41,620 nt of DNA, taken from NCBI GenBank assembly GCA_029288615.1, contig JARIGV010000003.1, positions 65,068-106,687 of the forward strand, in the 5' to 3' direction. The DNA comes from Candidatus Tayloriibacteriota bacterium. GTDB taxonomy: Bacteria; Patescibacteriota; Minisyncoccia; Phycocordibacterales; CAIRYW01. Every line of letters begins with the position of its first letter. Position 1 is the first letter of the stretch. Both the position numbers and the translations under genes were made by a program. The notes beneath the pieces are model-generated. The model searched no databases and was not told the DNA's origin. It was given only the letters and a program-made list of their open reading frames with translations. This document shows positions 8,221-15,836 of this stretch, piece after piece.

Positions 8221-9066
8221 CTACCCGTTTATAACCGTTCCACCATTCGCATGTATGACTTGTCCAGTGATATATGAAGAATCATTGGATGCAAGAAAAA
8301 CAAAAGCTGGCGCGATTTCATCTGGCTGCCCTGCGCGTTTCATTGGCACATTCTCACCAAAAGTTTCAATCTTCTCTTCTGGAAATGTAGATGGAATAAG
8401 CGGGGTCCAAATTGGCCCCGGTGCTACCGCATTGACGCGAATCTTTTTATCAACAAGCGACGCTGAAAGAGAGCGTGTAAAAGCAACGATCGCGCCTTTT
8501 GTTGCAGAATAATCAAGAAGCTCCGGTGAACCACGATATGCAGTGATCGATGCAGTATTCACAATTGCACTACCCTCCTTAAGATGCGGCAAAACGGCTT
8601 TCACCATAAAAAACATCGAGAAAATATTTGTGCGGAAGGTGCGAATAATTTGCTCTTCAGAAATTTCCTCAATTGATTCTTGTGGATGTTGTTCGCCGGC
8701 ATTGTTTACAAGAATATCGATATGCCCAAAAATTCTTATCGCCTCATTTGCAATCGATCGACAAAGGACTTCACTTCCGACATCTCCTTTTACGAGATGC
8801 GCTTTTCTTCCTTCTTTTTCAATTAACTTTTTTGTTTCTTCGGCATCAGTATCTTCATTGAAATAAGAAATAACAATGTCTGCACCTTCTTTCGCAAAAG
8901 CAATCGCGGTGGCACGGCCAATACCACTATCGCCACCTGTAATGATTGCTACTTTTCCAGAAAGTTTTCCGCTTCCAATATAGCCTTCCATTTTATCGGA
9001 AGGCTTTGGATGCATGTCTTCTGTTTTTCCTGGGCGTGGAATTTGATCTGTTGTGATGTCTGACAT
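8221..9066 (-). CDS. SDR family NAD(P)-dependent oxidoreductase (YghA/YhdF-like)
   Basis: 281 residues with the roughly 35-residue N-terminal extension (DQIPRPGKTEDMHPKPSD) typical of the YghA/YhdF 'glucose dehydrogenase-like' SDR group. Rossmann motif TGGDSGIG at 43-50, NNAG at 121-124, catalytic Ser173, Tyr186 and Lys190 (YSATK), and PGPIWTPLIPS after the active site. The substrate is unknown; an aldehyde or sugar role is usual for the group. The gene begins 5 nt after the YciF-like gene. The GAGGAGGAA that codes the end of that protein also resembles a Shine-Dalgarno sequence 10 nt before this ATG. Confidence 0.93.
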   Translation of the reverse strand: MSDITTDQIPRPGKTEDMHPKPSDKMEGYIGSGKLSGKVAIITGGDSGIGRATAIAFAKEGADIVISYFNEDTDAEETKKLIEKEGRKAHLVKGDVGSEVLCRSIANEAIRIFGHIDILVNNAGEQHPQESIEEISEEQIIRTFRTNIFSMFFMVKAVLPHLKEGSAIVNTASITAYRGSPELLDYSATKGAIVAFTRSLSASLVDKKIRVNAVAPGPIWTPLIPSTFPEEKIETFGENVPMKRAGQPDEIAPAFVFLASNDSSYITGQVIHANGGTVING

Positions 9067-9071
9067 TGTTT

Positions 9072-9608
9072 TTATTCCTCCTCTTCTTCATCCTCATCCA
9101 TCTTTTCGACCTTCGCATCAATTTTATCTTTCGCGAGCATTGCAAGCTTTTCATCAGCTGCAACTTCTTCTTCTAGAGTTTCACTAAGAAGCTCTACAAC
9201 ATCTTCATGTCCCATTTCAGTTGCCCACGCGATAGCAGCTTTATATCCAGCCATTTCATAATGTTCTGCATAGCTTGCTGCAGCAATGAGATTTGCATCA
9301 AGGGCCTCATCTGGCTCAACATTTTTAATCACCCATGCACCATCTTCAACGATACCGCGAATACCTGCAGATTTAAGGCTCGATTTTGGCTTTGCATCAA
9401 GCATTTCAAAAATTTGCTCAAGTCTTTTGACATGATTTTCTGTTTCTTCGAAATGAACTTTAAAGCCATCGACAAGTTCTTTATCCGTCGCTGCTTTTGC
9501 AAGCTTTGGTAGAGTTTTCACGAGTTGTTTCTCAACATCGTAGAGCACTGAAAGTTTTTGTAGGAGAAGGTCATGAAGAGTCATGCCATCATTCTTTTTT
9601 GTTGCCAT
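9072..9608 (-). CDS. YciF/YciE-type ferritin-like protein (DUF892)
   Basis: 178 residues from ATG 9608, where the family sequence starts (MTLHDLLLQKLSVLYDVEKQL). The DUF892 four-helix pattern is visible: E..L...L.K at 25-40, HFEETENHVKRLEQIFE around 65-80, and AEHYEMAGYKAAIAWA around 115-130 with conserved His and Glu residues for a dinuclear metal site. The tail is Asp/Glu-rich. Family members belong to stress regulons and adopt a ferritin-like fold; the reaction is unknown. First gene of a two-gene operon with the SDR. Confidence 0.92.
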   Translation of the reverse strand: MATKKNDGMTLHDLLLQKLSVLYDVEKQLVKTLPKLAKAATDKELVDGFKVHFEETENHVKRLEQIFEMLDAKPKSSLKSAGIRGIVEDGAWVIKNVEPDEALDANLIAAASYAEHYEMAGYKAAIAWATEMGHEDVVELLSETLEEEVAADEKLAMLAKDKIDAKVEKMDEDEEEEE

Positions 9609-9616
9609 AAAAAATA

Positions 9617-9655
9617 AATTAAAAGTAATAACACCGACCAAAATTGGGACGGTGT
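9617..9655 (-). terminator. Probable terminator after rarA
   Basis: On the minus strand ACACCG and CGGTGT pair, with one mismatch and two further C-G pairs inside, followed by TATTACTTTTAATTTATTTTTT. It lies about 30 nt after the rarA stop and overlaps the promoter region of the YciF-like gene. Confidence 0.55.
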
Positions 9656-9686
9656 CTACCACTTCTTATGACATTTCACAGTAGAG

Positions 9687-10865
9687 CTACTTCAGATATT
9701 TTTTCTTTTTAAGCTTATCTGGAAGCAAATCTTCTTTTGTATATTTTTCGTAACCTTTGTGATAGCCGAGGTCGCGCATGAGCTTTGTCGGAGCATTGCG
9801 GATCATCATTGGCACAGGAAGATTTCCGAATTTTTTAACATCTGCGAGCGCTTCAAAATATGCATCATACGAGCGACGAGATTTCTTTGAAAGCGCGAGA
9901 AATGCTGCACCGTGAGCGAGATTGATCTGACACTCTGGAAGGCCGATCGTCTCAACAGCTCTAAAAACTTCATTCGCAACAACAAGCGCCGTAGGTTGAG
10001 CAAGACCAATATCTTCGCTGGCAAAGATGACCATGCGACGTGCGATAAATTTTGGATCTTCTCCCGCATCGACCATACGTGCAAGATAATAGAGTGCTGC
10101 ATCTGGCTGCCCAGCACGCATGCTTTTAATAAAAGCAGAAATAGTATTGTAATGTTCCTCACCTTTTTTATCGTAGCGGAGAAATTTTGATTGAAGCGCT
10201 TCTTTGAGAGTTTCTACTGTAATTTTTCCATACAAATTTTTTGCTGCATCAATCACTGTAAGCGCAGCTCGTGCATCACCATTTGCCATTGCCACGAGCC
10301 ATTCTTTTGCTTTTTTATCGATCTTTATCTTCCCTTTCTTCGCAGCTTGATCCATAACCTCCATCATGTCTTCTTCTGTGTGTTCATTTAAGACAAAAAC
10401 ACGCGCACGAGAAAGAAGCGGTGAGATAACTTCAAAAGAAGGATTCTCTGTCGTTGCACCAACGAGAGTAAGCTCTCCGCTTTCAACATACGGCAAAAGA
10501 AAATCTTGCTGACTTTTATTGAACCGATGAATTTCATCGAGAAAAAGAATTTTTGGCTTCTTATCAAAAGCAAGAGTTCCTTTTCCTTCATCAACAATTC
10601 TTCTAATATCATCTTTTCCCGCGGACACTGCTGAAAGTTCATAGAAATGTGCGTCGAGGCCTTTTGCATAGATACGAGCAAGAGTTGTCTTTCCAACTCC
10701 TGGTGGTCCCCACAAAATAAAGGAAAAAAGATGCTTCTTTTCAATAGCAGTTCGAAGAGGTTTTCCTTCACCTACCAAATGCTTCTGGCCAATAAACTCA
10801 TCCAGGCTTTCTGGGCGAATGCGTGCTGCCAAAGGCTCTTCAAATTGTGAATCTTTTGTTTCCAT
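9687..10865 (-). CDS. rarA: Replication-associated recombination protein A (AAA+ ATPase)
   Basis: 392 residues, close to the usual 400-450. AAA+ clamp-loader-like protein acting at stalled replication forks. Seen: N-terminal [17 protein letters not shown], Walker A GPPGVGKT at 53-60, Walker [11 protein letters not shown] near 106-115, sensor 1 [13 protein letters not shown], the SRARVF arginine-finger region, and the C-terminal RarA/MgsA_C motif around [19 protein letters not shown] and [16 protein letters not shown] promoter TTGACA-N16-TACTCT ends 7 nt before the ATG, so the mRNA is predicted to be leaderless. Confidence 0.96.
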   Translation of the reverse strand: METKDSQFEEPLAARIRPESLDEFIGQKHLVGEGKPLRTAIEKKHLFSFILWGPPGVGKTTLARIYAKGLDAHFYELSAVSAGKDDIRRIVDEGKGTLAFDKKPKILFLDEIHRFNKSQQDFLLPYVESGELTLVGATTENPSFEVISPLLSRARVFVLNEHTEEDMMEVMDQAAKKGKIKIDKKAKEWLVAMANGDARAALTVIDAAKNLYGKITVETLKEALQSKFLRYDKKGEEHYNTISAFIKSMRAGQPDAALYYLARMVDAGEDPKFIARRMVIFASEDIGLAQPTALVVANEVFRAVETIGLPECQINLAHGAAFLALSKKSRRSYDAYFEALADVKKFGNLPVPMMIRNAPTKLMRDLGYHKGYEKYTKEDLLPDKLKKKKYLK

Positions 10866-10872
10866 ATATGTA

Positions 10873-10900
10873 AGAGTATCGATGTAGAAGACGGTGTCAA
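10873..10900 (-). promoter_or_regulatory. rarA promoter
   Basis: Minus strand TTGACA (10895-10900), 16-nt spacer, TACTCT (10873-10878), then 7 nt to the ATG at 10865. Perfect -35, fair -10. Confidence 0.65.
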
Positions 10901-10950
10901 ACTGAAAAAATTGCTTGTAAATTTACACTCAACCATACGTCTTTGAGGAT

Positions 10951-11457
10951 ATGAAAACAGATTTTCGAAATAACTCGAGCAGATGGAGTTTAAAAAATCA
11001 GGATCTCGTGAATTTCTTTCTGTCTGGAATAACCTTTGTCGTATGTATGACAATTGGCATATTGTTTACCACACATTCCATTAGTCTTCCTCATACTATT
11101 TCCATTCTCGACCTCTTTCTCATTCTTCTCGCAACTTTTCGACTGACACAATATTTCGTCTACGACAAATCTGCACAATTCTTCCGTGATCTCTTTGTTG
11201 ATGGACCACACAAAATACCCCCACCTTACGGTATCAGACGATCACTTTACGATCTCCTCTCATGTCCGTGGTGTACTGGTATGTGGGTAGCACTCTGCGT
11301 CGTATTCATTTATTTTCTGATTCCTTCTGCATGGATTATCATTCTTATTTTTGCCATGGCAGGAGCTGGAACTTTTCTACAGCTTCTTGCAAACCTTCTC
11401 GGATGGAGCTCAGAACACACTGAAGAAAAAGTTAAAAAAGAAACGGGAAATAAATAA
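10951..11457 (+). CDS. DUF1360 membrane protein
   Basis: 168 residues with about three hydrophobic segments (residues 28-48, 52-68, 112-145). The DUF1360 pattern is visible: LATFRLTQYFVYDKSAQFFRD, PPPYGIRRSLYDLLSCPWCTGMW and a C-terminal membrane hairpin, with CPWC as the conserved Cys pair. Bacillus homologues include the sporulation-associated YjcA; no function is established. It runs convergently into the ClpP-like gene, with only 1 nt between stop codons. Confidence 0.82.
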   Translation: MKTDFRNNSSRWSLKNQDLVNFFLSGITFVVCMTIGILFTTHSISLPHTISILDLFLILLATFRLTQYFVYDKSAQFFRDLFVDGPHKIPPPYGIRRSLYDLLSCPWCTGMWVALCVVFIYFLIPSAWIIILIFAMAGAGTFLQLLANLLGWSSEHTEEKVKKETGNK

Positions 11458-11458
11458 A

Positions 11459-12046
11459 CTAGATCACCGCGTCTGCAAAACCCATCGCTACCGCTTCCTC
11501 TGCAGTAAGAATTGTTGTCTTAGACATGAGCTCGAGGATTTTGTCCGGACAATATTTTCCTTTTGTAGCATCGGAGAGAATGCATGCATACTGATAATCC
11601 TTGAGTTTATCCTCCTTTACCATACTATCGAGATCTGCTGAAGAAAATCTTTTTGCATTTTCAAAAGTGCGGCCTGCAAGATGAAGCAGAAGTGTCGTAT
11701 TTTTTGTAATAAAACGCTGTTTCCCTGACAAAAGAACAATAACTCCGGACGAATCAACATCACCAGAACCAATAGTGATAAGTTTCGGACGAAGCCATGA
11801 ATGCATTGCATCATAAAAACTCATTCCAACTCCTGTCGTACCACCAAAAGAATTCACAAGAAGGTGCACCGGTCTTTCCCGATCATCGATCATAAAATTT
11901 TTTATTTTGCCGAGAACCCCTTCAAGGTTTCCATAGCTTACCGCACCAAGCCATTCGAGCGTACGACTTGGATCTGCTGTGTACTTATAAGTTAAAACGC
12001 GAGTGTCCTTTTTTGACTCACTCGCTTTTCGTTTTAATGTCGCCAT
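11459..12046 (-). CDS. ClpP/crotonase-fold serine protease-like protein
   Basis: 195 residues with a ClpP-type fold: RPVHLLVNSFGG (oxyanion Gly-Gly) at 59-69, a nucleophile region GSGDVDSSGV with candidate Ser99, a candidate catalytic His122 in LLLHLAG, and the C-terminal LTAEEAVAMGFADAVI. Where ClpP has its catalytic Asp just before the (S/T)A(E/D)EA motif, this protein reads KTT, so the third triad residue seems to be missing. It also lacks the ClpP N-terminal axial-loop sequence. It may be a divergent ATP-independent protease or an inactive relative. No Clp ATPase gene is nearby. Confidence 0.82.
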   Translation of the reverse strand: MATLKRKASESKKDTRVLTYKYTADPSRTLEWLGAVSYGNLEGVLGKIKNFMIDDRERPVHLLVNSFGGTTGVGMSFYDAMHSWLRPKLITIGSGDVDSSGVIVLLSGKQRFITKNTTLLLHLAGRTFENAKRFSSADLDSMVKEDKLKDYQYACILSDATKGKYCPDKILELMSKTTILTAEEAVAMGFADAVI

Positions 12047-12142
12047 TGAGAAAAAATATGAGCTATTAATGGCACTATTTTAAAAAACTGACTGAGAGAG
12101 ACAAGCTCGTCTATGTGTTGTAATGAAGAAAATGTCACACAA

Positions 12143-12169
12143 AAATACCGAGGTCTGCCCTCGGTATTT
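12143..12169 (-). terminator. Intrinsic terminator after the 12189 gene
   Basis: AAATACCGAGG and CCTCGGTATTT form an 11-bp stem with a 5-nt loop; T-tracts lie on both sides. Confidence 0.88.
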
Positions 12170-12188
12170 TTATGCGGAGATTTCTCTT

Positions 12189-12458
12189 TTAGTAAGAGAC
12201 TCCTGCCGATGTGTTGCTGTTTACACTTGCACCAGTTGAAGATGAAGTGTTGCCAGTTCCCATTGTACCTGTAGTACTACTTGTACCTGTCGTACCAGTT
12301 GTATTTCCAGTACCCGCCGGCACACTTGTTGTAGTACCTGGAGTGTATGTGTTATCGGTTGTGGTTCCTCCATTATTTGAAGCGACAATCGCCCAAATGA
12401 TGAGAATAATAACTACAACAACGATGATCCAGGTCCACACTTTTGATGTGTTTGACAT
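12189..12458 (-). CDS. Small TM-anchored Thr/Gly/Ser-rich protein
   Basis: 89 residues from ATG 12458 (MSNTSKVW). One hydrophobic segment (WIIVVVVIILIIWAIVA) at about 9-25, then a low-complexity Gly/Thr/Ser/Asn tail with no recognisable domain. It has its own strong terminator. The build matches the N-terminal anchor-linker part of the FMN-binding protein and the 14618 protein, which suggests an envelope protein whose exposed part is only a spacer. Function unknown. Confidence 0.7.
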   Translation of the reverse strand: MSNTSKVWTWIIVVVVIILIIWAIVASNNGGTTTDNTYTPGTTTSVPAGTGNTTGTTGTSSTTGTMGTGNTSSSTGASVNSNTSAGVSY

Positions 12459-12629
12459 TGTTTTATTAATTAAGGCCACTAATGACTAAATTACTGACGC
12501 CACCCTAGAGTGTTTCTGACAAAAAACATAGAATCCATTGCATCTTTTTTACAATGCCTGCGTATAGTAGAGAGACACATAGCCAGATAATAAGCAAAAA
12601 GTTATACTAATGAAAAATAATTAATATTC

Positions 12630-13205
12630 ATGGACATCAACACACCAAACAATAAACCATTACAAACTCCCCCATCGATGAAAACAGGAAAAGTTGGAAA
12701 AGCTTTCCTCGTGTATGTTGTTGTTCTCGCTGGAATCATTGGCCTTCTCGTATTCCTTTCTCGAAACGGACAAGATACTGCGACACAAAATCCAATGACT
12801 GATGGAACATCTGCACCAATCGAATCAATCAATAATTCTGGAAATGGGTCTTCTACAGACACATCTGGCAACACAGCTTCTGGAAACGGAAACAGCACAG
12901 GCCAGAGCACATACAAAGATGGAACATACACTGCCGTTGGCTCATACATGTCTCCAGGTGGAAAAGATTCAGTCACAGTTTCTCTTACTCTAAAGAACGA
13001 CATTGTTGTTGATTCAAGCGTGACAAACGGCGCAAATGATTCAACTTCATCTCGCTATCAAAACTTCTTTATTTCTGGATACAAACAATATGTTACTGGG
13101 AAGAAAATTAGTGACATTCATCTTGATGTTGTGAGCGGTTCTTCCCTCACATCACGCGGCTTCAATGAAGCTGTTACAAACATCGAAGCGCAGGCAAAAG
13201 CCTAA
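12630..13205 (+). CDS. Membrane-anchored FMN-binding-domain protein
   Basis: 191 residues. One TM segment at about 24-44, an Asn/Ser/Gly-rich linker (about 50-93), then an FMN_bind domain (YKDGTYTAVGSYMSP to the end). In this family ApbE attaches FMN through a phosphoester to the Thr of an SGATxTS motif; here the motif reads SGSSLTS at 169-175, so the acceptor would be Ser172. The ApbE gene starts 5 nt downstream. Role inferred: an extracytosolic one-electron flavin carrier. A TATACT lies at 12603-12608. Confidence 0.88.
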   Translation: MDINTPNNKPLQTPPSMKTGKVGKAFLVYVVVLAGIIGLLVFLSRNGQDTATQNPMTDGTSAPIESINNSGNGSSTDTSGNTASGNGNSTGQSTYKDGTYTAVGSYMSPGGKDSVTVSLTLKNDIVVDSSVTNGANDSTSSRYQNFFISGYKQYVTGKKISDIHLDVVSGSSLTSRGFNEAVTNIEAQAKA

Positions 13206-13210
13206 ACGAA

Positions 13211-14080
13211 ATGAGCCTCGATCTCACTTTTGAAGCCATAGGTACACTCTGGCATATAAAGGCCTCAGATCCACTTTCGGAAGACAGACAAAAAGAAATC
13301 GAGAAAAAAATAAAAGATCGGATTGATATATTCGATAAAACATATTCTCGTTTTCGCAAAGATTCAGTTATATGGAAAATGTCGGAAGAAACTGGTGAGT
13401 ACGTTCTTCCTAACGACGCCGATCCTCTTCTCTCCTTCTATCTCGATATGTATGAGGTAAGTGGTGGACTTGTGACACCACTTATAGGACAAACACTTCG
13501 TGATCTTGGCTATGATGAAAAATATTCCTTAGTGCCCAAGGAAAAAATCACAAGGCCGGTCGATCTTCATGCTGCAATTGAATGGAAAAAACCTACACTC
13601 ACTATTAAAGAAAAAGTTCTTCTGGATTTTGGAGCTGCAGGTAAAGGAGCTCTTGTCGATATTGTGGGTGGAATTCTTCGAGACGAGCACATAGAAGAAT
13701 TTATAGTAGATGCAGGCGGCGATATTCTCCATCAAGGAAAAAATAGTATACGCGTCGGGCTCGAAAACCCAGAAAATTTCAAAGAAGTAATCGGGCTTGC
13801 AGAGCTTTCAAATAAAAGCATTGCGGGTTCTGCTGGCAATCGACGAGTCTGGAATGATTACAATCACATCATTAACCCGGAAACGCTTTCCTCACCGAAA
13901 ACAATTCTTGCTGTTTGGGCGATCGCAGAAAATACAATGCTCGCCGACGGTATCACAACACTTCTCTACTTTATGCCGCCAGAAAAAATAAGAGAAAAAT
14001 ATAACTTTGAATATCTCATTGTATTTTCTGATCGAAGTATAGAGGCCTCAGAAAATTTTCCTGGGGAAATATTTTCGTGA
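13211..14080 (+). CDS. apbE: FAD:protein FMN transferase (ApbE)
   Basis: 289 residues. ApbE moves FMN from FAD onto Thr/Ser of a target protein outside the cytoplasm. Motifs seen: FDKTYSRFRKDS at 41-52, DFGAAGKGALVD at 139-150, DAGGDI at 167-172, HIINPET at 219-225 and the metal-binding ADGITT at 245-250. It lacks an obvious signal peptide or lipobox, which is unusual because most ApbE proteins are exported; an unrecognised N-terminal signal or cytoplasmic modification is possible. Its neighbour upstream is the FMN-binding acceptor, downstream a DoxX-like protein. Confidence 0.93.
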   Translation: MSLDLTFEAIGTLWHIKASDPLSEDRQKEIEKKIKDRIDIFDKTYSRFRKDSVIWKMSEETGEYVLPNDADPLLSFYLDMYEVSGGLVTPLIGQTLRDLGYDEKYSLVPKEKITRPVDLHAAIEWKKPTLTIKEKVLLDFGAAGKGALVDIVGGILRDEHIEEFIVDAGGDILHQGKNSIRVGLENPENFKEVIGLAELSNKSIAGSAGNRRVWNDYNHIINPETLSSPKTILAVWAIAENTMLADGITTLLYFMPPEKIREKYNFEYLIVFSDRSIEASENFPGEIFS

Positions 14081-14108
14081 TACATTATTACCATAATTAT
14101 TTACATCT

Positions 14109-14495
14109 ATGAATACACTAAAAAACTACGCACCAGTTATTACCCGCATTGGCCTTGCTCTTGTTTTCCTTTGGTTTGGTGTCGATCAATTTCTTGAGAC
14201 TGCCAATTATGTTGGCTACATCCCCGACTCAATTCTTCAATTGATTCCTATTGGTACAGTAACTTTCGTTCATCTCAATGGTATTTTTGAGATTGTTTTT
14301 GGCACCGCTCTCCTTCTTGGTTTTTACACTCGCATTACAGCTCTTCTTCTTGCGCTTCATCTTCTCGATATTTTGTATGTTGTATGGCCAGGACAGATCG
14401 CAACAAGAGACTTTGGACTTGTTGTTGCGACAACCTCAATCTTCTTTTACGGCGCTGATATCTGGAGCCTCGATCGATACATTGAGAGTAATTAA
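14109..14495 (+). CDS. DoxX-like membrane protein
   Basis: 128 residues with four hydrophobic segments (about 9-27, 50-72, 76-92, 100-115). The DoxX/DoxD pattern is visible: RIGLALVFLWFGVDQF at the N-terminus and GIFEIVFGTALLLGFYTRITALLLALHLL in the middle. Family members are linked to quinone or thiol redox chemistry in some organisms. It lies 28 nt after apbE on the same strand and fits as the membrane part of a flavin-based redox module, but this is inference. Confidence 0.85.
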   Translation: MNTLKNYAPVITRIGLALVFLWFGVDQFLETANYVGYIPDSILQLIPIGTVTFVHLNGIFEIVFGTALLLGFYTRITALLLALHLLDILYVVWPGQIATRDFGLVVATTSIFFYGADIWSLDRYIESN

Positions 14496-14534
14496 CTCAA
14501 CAATAAATAGGAAACGAGAGAGCTATTTAGTCAA

Positions 14535-14599
14535 GTGTCATAAACCGAGCTCAACAGTGTCATACTATACGAAGGTGCCATAGCCGACTGGTGCCATTA
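14535..14599 (+). repeat. Four direct copies of RGTGYCATW
   Basis: AGTGTCATA (14534-14542), AGTGTCATA (14556-14564), GGTGCCATA (14574-14582) and GGTGCCATT (14590-14598) lie in one 65-bp gap, with start-to-start distances of 22, 18 and 16 nt. They end 20 nt before the 14618 start codon. This looks like a multi-site binding array for a regulator. Confidence 0.45.
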
Positions 14600-14617
14600 T
14601 TGATTTAAATTAAAAGT

Positions 14618-15136
14618 ATGAAAACTAGCACTATTTGGACGATCGTTATTATCGTCGTTATCGTGATCGCAGGAGTATTCTTCTTTACTCAAGGAAATAA
14701 CTCACCTGTAACGGATCAGAGCAATGTAACTGCCGGAACTACAAACGGTAATACATCTTCTGGAGCAACAAACTCTGGAAACACATCAGGAGGAAATAAC
14801 GGAACAAACGTTCCTGTAAGCACAAACACTGTAAATGATTACACTCTCCACATTGGTGACACAATGACTGTTGCTGGAGTAACAGCAAAAGTTGTTTCTG
14901 TAGCACAGGATAGCCGATGCCCACAGGGAGTAAATTGTATTCAGGCTGGTACTGTAAAGGTCAATGTTGCTCTTAAAGGTGGAACATACAACACGACTCA
15001 GGCTTTTGAGCTCAACAAGCCAATTAACTTTGTTGGATACACAGTCACACTCATTGCTGTAAACCCTCCAAAGGTACAGGCACAGGTGATCTCTCCTACT
15101 GACTATGTCTTCACATTCGAAGTAAAGAATAGCTAA
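14618..15136 (+). CDS. TM-anchored extracytoplasmic protein with RCPxxxxC motif
   Basis: 172 residues. TM segment at 6-25, Asn/Gly/Ser/Thr-rich linker to about 70, then a beta-type domain of about 100 residues with DSRCPQGVNCIQAGTVKVNV. The pattern SRCP-x-x-V-x-C-I-x-A-G is shared by a family of small exported bacterial proteins of unknown function in which the two Cys probably form a disulfide. It follows the FMN-binding/ApbE/DoxX genes after a 122-nt gap holding repeated motifs, so it may be a regulated member of the same system or a separate gene. Confidence 0.85.
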   Translation: MKTSTIWTIVIIVVIVIAGVFFFTQGNNSPVTDQSNVTAGTTNGNTSSGATNSGNTSGGNNGTNVPVSTNTVNDYTLHIGDTMTVAGVTAKVVSVAQDSRCPQGVNCIQAGTVKVNVALKGGTYNTTQAFELNKPINFVGYTVTLIAVNPPKVQAQVISPTDYVFTFEVKNS

Positions 15137-15148
15137 AGAAAATTTAAA

Positions 15149-15181
15149 AAATGCCGCGCCAACTTTGTTGGCGCGGCATTT
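15149..15181. terminator. Strong bidirectional terminator
   Basis: A perfect 15-bp stem (AAATGCCGCGCCAAC with GTTGGCGCGGCATTT, TTT loop) between convergent genes, flanked by A and T tracts on the two sides. Confidence 0.93.
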
Positions 15182-15186
15182 TTTAT

Positions 15187-15441
15187 TTACCATATATCTG
15201 GTCCATCCCCTTCGAGATACCATTTGCCACCTACGAAAACAATTTTAATTGTCTCTCCTGATGATGTCTTACAAGTTCCATATGTATCGGTTTTTTCAAC
15301 AAGAGTCGTGCAGCCACGGAAAGCATAATAATTTTCAAACGTGCTATGCACCTGTTTTAAATGATAATACTCGTAGATACCGAAAGCACCGATTGAAAAC
15401 CCAACAACAACACATGTCCAAGCAATAATTTTTCTTTTCAT
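15187..15441 (-). CDS. Small single-TM protein of unknown function
   Basis: 84 residues from ATG 15441 (MKRKIIAW). TM at about 5-24, then a small domain with Cys in FRGCTTLVEK and YGTCKTSSG that may form a disulfide, and GGKWYLEGDG at the end. No family recognised. A second ATG at 15447 directly abuts the -10 TAGAAT, so it would lie upstream of the predicted transcription start; 15441 is preferred. Confidence 0.75.
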   Translation of the reverse strand: MKRKIIAWTCVVVGFSIGAFGIYEYYHLKQVHSTFENYYAFRGCTTLVEKTDTYGTCKTSSGETIKIVFVGGKWYLEGDGPDIW

Positions 15442-15447
15442 GTTCAT

Positions 15448-15475
15448 ATTCTATACCGACGAAAAGAATTCACAA
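15448..15475 (-). promoter_or_regulatory. Promoter for the 15187-15441 gene
   Basis: Minus strand TTGTGA (15470-15475), 16-nt spacer, TAGAAT (15448-15453), then 6 nt to ATG 15441. It is back-to-back with the plus-strand promoter at 15477. Confidence 0.6.
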
Positions 15476-15476
15476 T

Positions 15477-15504
15477 TTGACATTGCTCTCGAAAGGTTTA
15501 GATT
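15477..15504 (+). promoter_or_regulatory. Promoter for the 15524-15754 gene
   Basis: TTGACA (15477-15482), 16-nt spacer, TAGATT (15499-15504). Predicted start near 15511, about 13 nt before the ATG. No Shine-Dalgarno sequence. Confidence 0.6.
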
Positions 15505-15523
15505 GTAAATAAACAAGTTATTT

Positions 15524-15754
15524 ATGCAAACACCCACAACTGGAAGCGAACGAATCGCAGATATCATCGACCAACACGGCAGCAATCCGCGGAAACTCCT
15601 CGATAAATACGAGAGCTCTCTTCAGAACGCCACGCACGAAGCTGCTGGCAACGATGGCGCCGCTCACAACCTGATGCACACCAGCATGAGCCGTGAGCTC
15701 AAGATCACCGACGACGAATCGCGGGCCCTTTATGAGTATTTGACGAAAGATTAA
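15524..15754 (+). CDS. Orphan small soluble protein, related to the 26092 protein
   Basis: 76 residues, hydrophilic and mostly helical by pattern, no TM or signal. The C-terminus LKITDDESRALYEYLTKD resembles IGITLEESHELYSYLHQK of the 71-residue protein at 26092-26307, so the two look like distant paralogues. The coding sequence is visibly richer in GC than its neighbours (many CTC, GCC, GAC and CAC codons). It is a single-gene unit with its own promoter and terminator. Function unknown. Confidence 0.75.
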   Translation: MQTPTTGSERIADIIDQHGSNPRKLLDKYESSLQNATHEAAGNDGAAHNLMHTSMSRELKITDDESRALYEYLTKD

Positions 15755-15793
15755 ATAGCGTCAGGACATATAAACGAGCTCAGAAAAGAAAAA

Positions 15794-15820
15794 GACCGGA
15801 TCATCCGGTCAATTTTATTT
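15794..15820 (+). terminator. Terminator with AATTTTATTT tail
   Basis: GACCGGA/TCCGGTC 7-bp stem with a 3-nt loop, followed directly by AATTTTATTT. One of five similar terminators that follow plus-strand orphan genes. Confidence 0.8.
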
Positions 15821-15836
15821 CTATCTTCCTTCTTCT

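Noticed and set aside
8213-9690. The 12-mer CAGTAGAGCTAC occurs at both the SDR stop (8213-8224) and the rarA stop (9679-9690), flanking the YciF/SDR unit like target-site duplications.
   Set aside because: Chance 12-mer pairs are expected dozens of times in 41 kb, there is no transposase or inverted end, and each copy simply spans a TAG stop.
12189-12458. Complementary-strand ORF at 12211-12489 as a real gene.
   Set aside because: It is a Val/Pro-rich mirror of a Thr/Gly/Asn low-complexity region. The minus-strand protein has a TM segment and a terminator in the right place.
15524-15754. Toxin-antitoxin reading of the small orphan genes.
   Set aside because: None of the small genes is paired with a partner, and no known toxin or antitoxin motif is visible.
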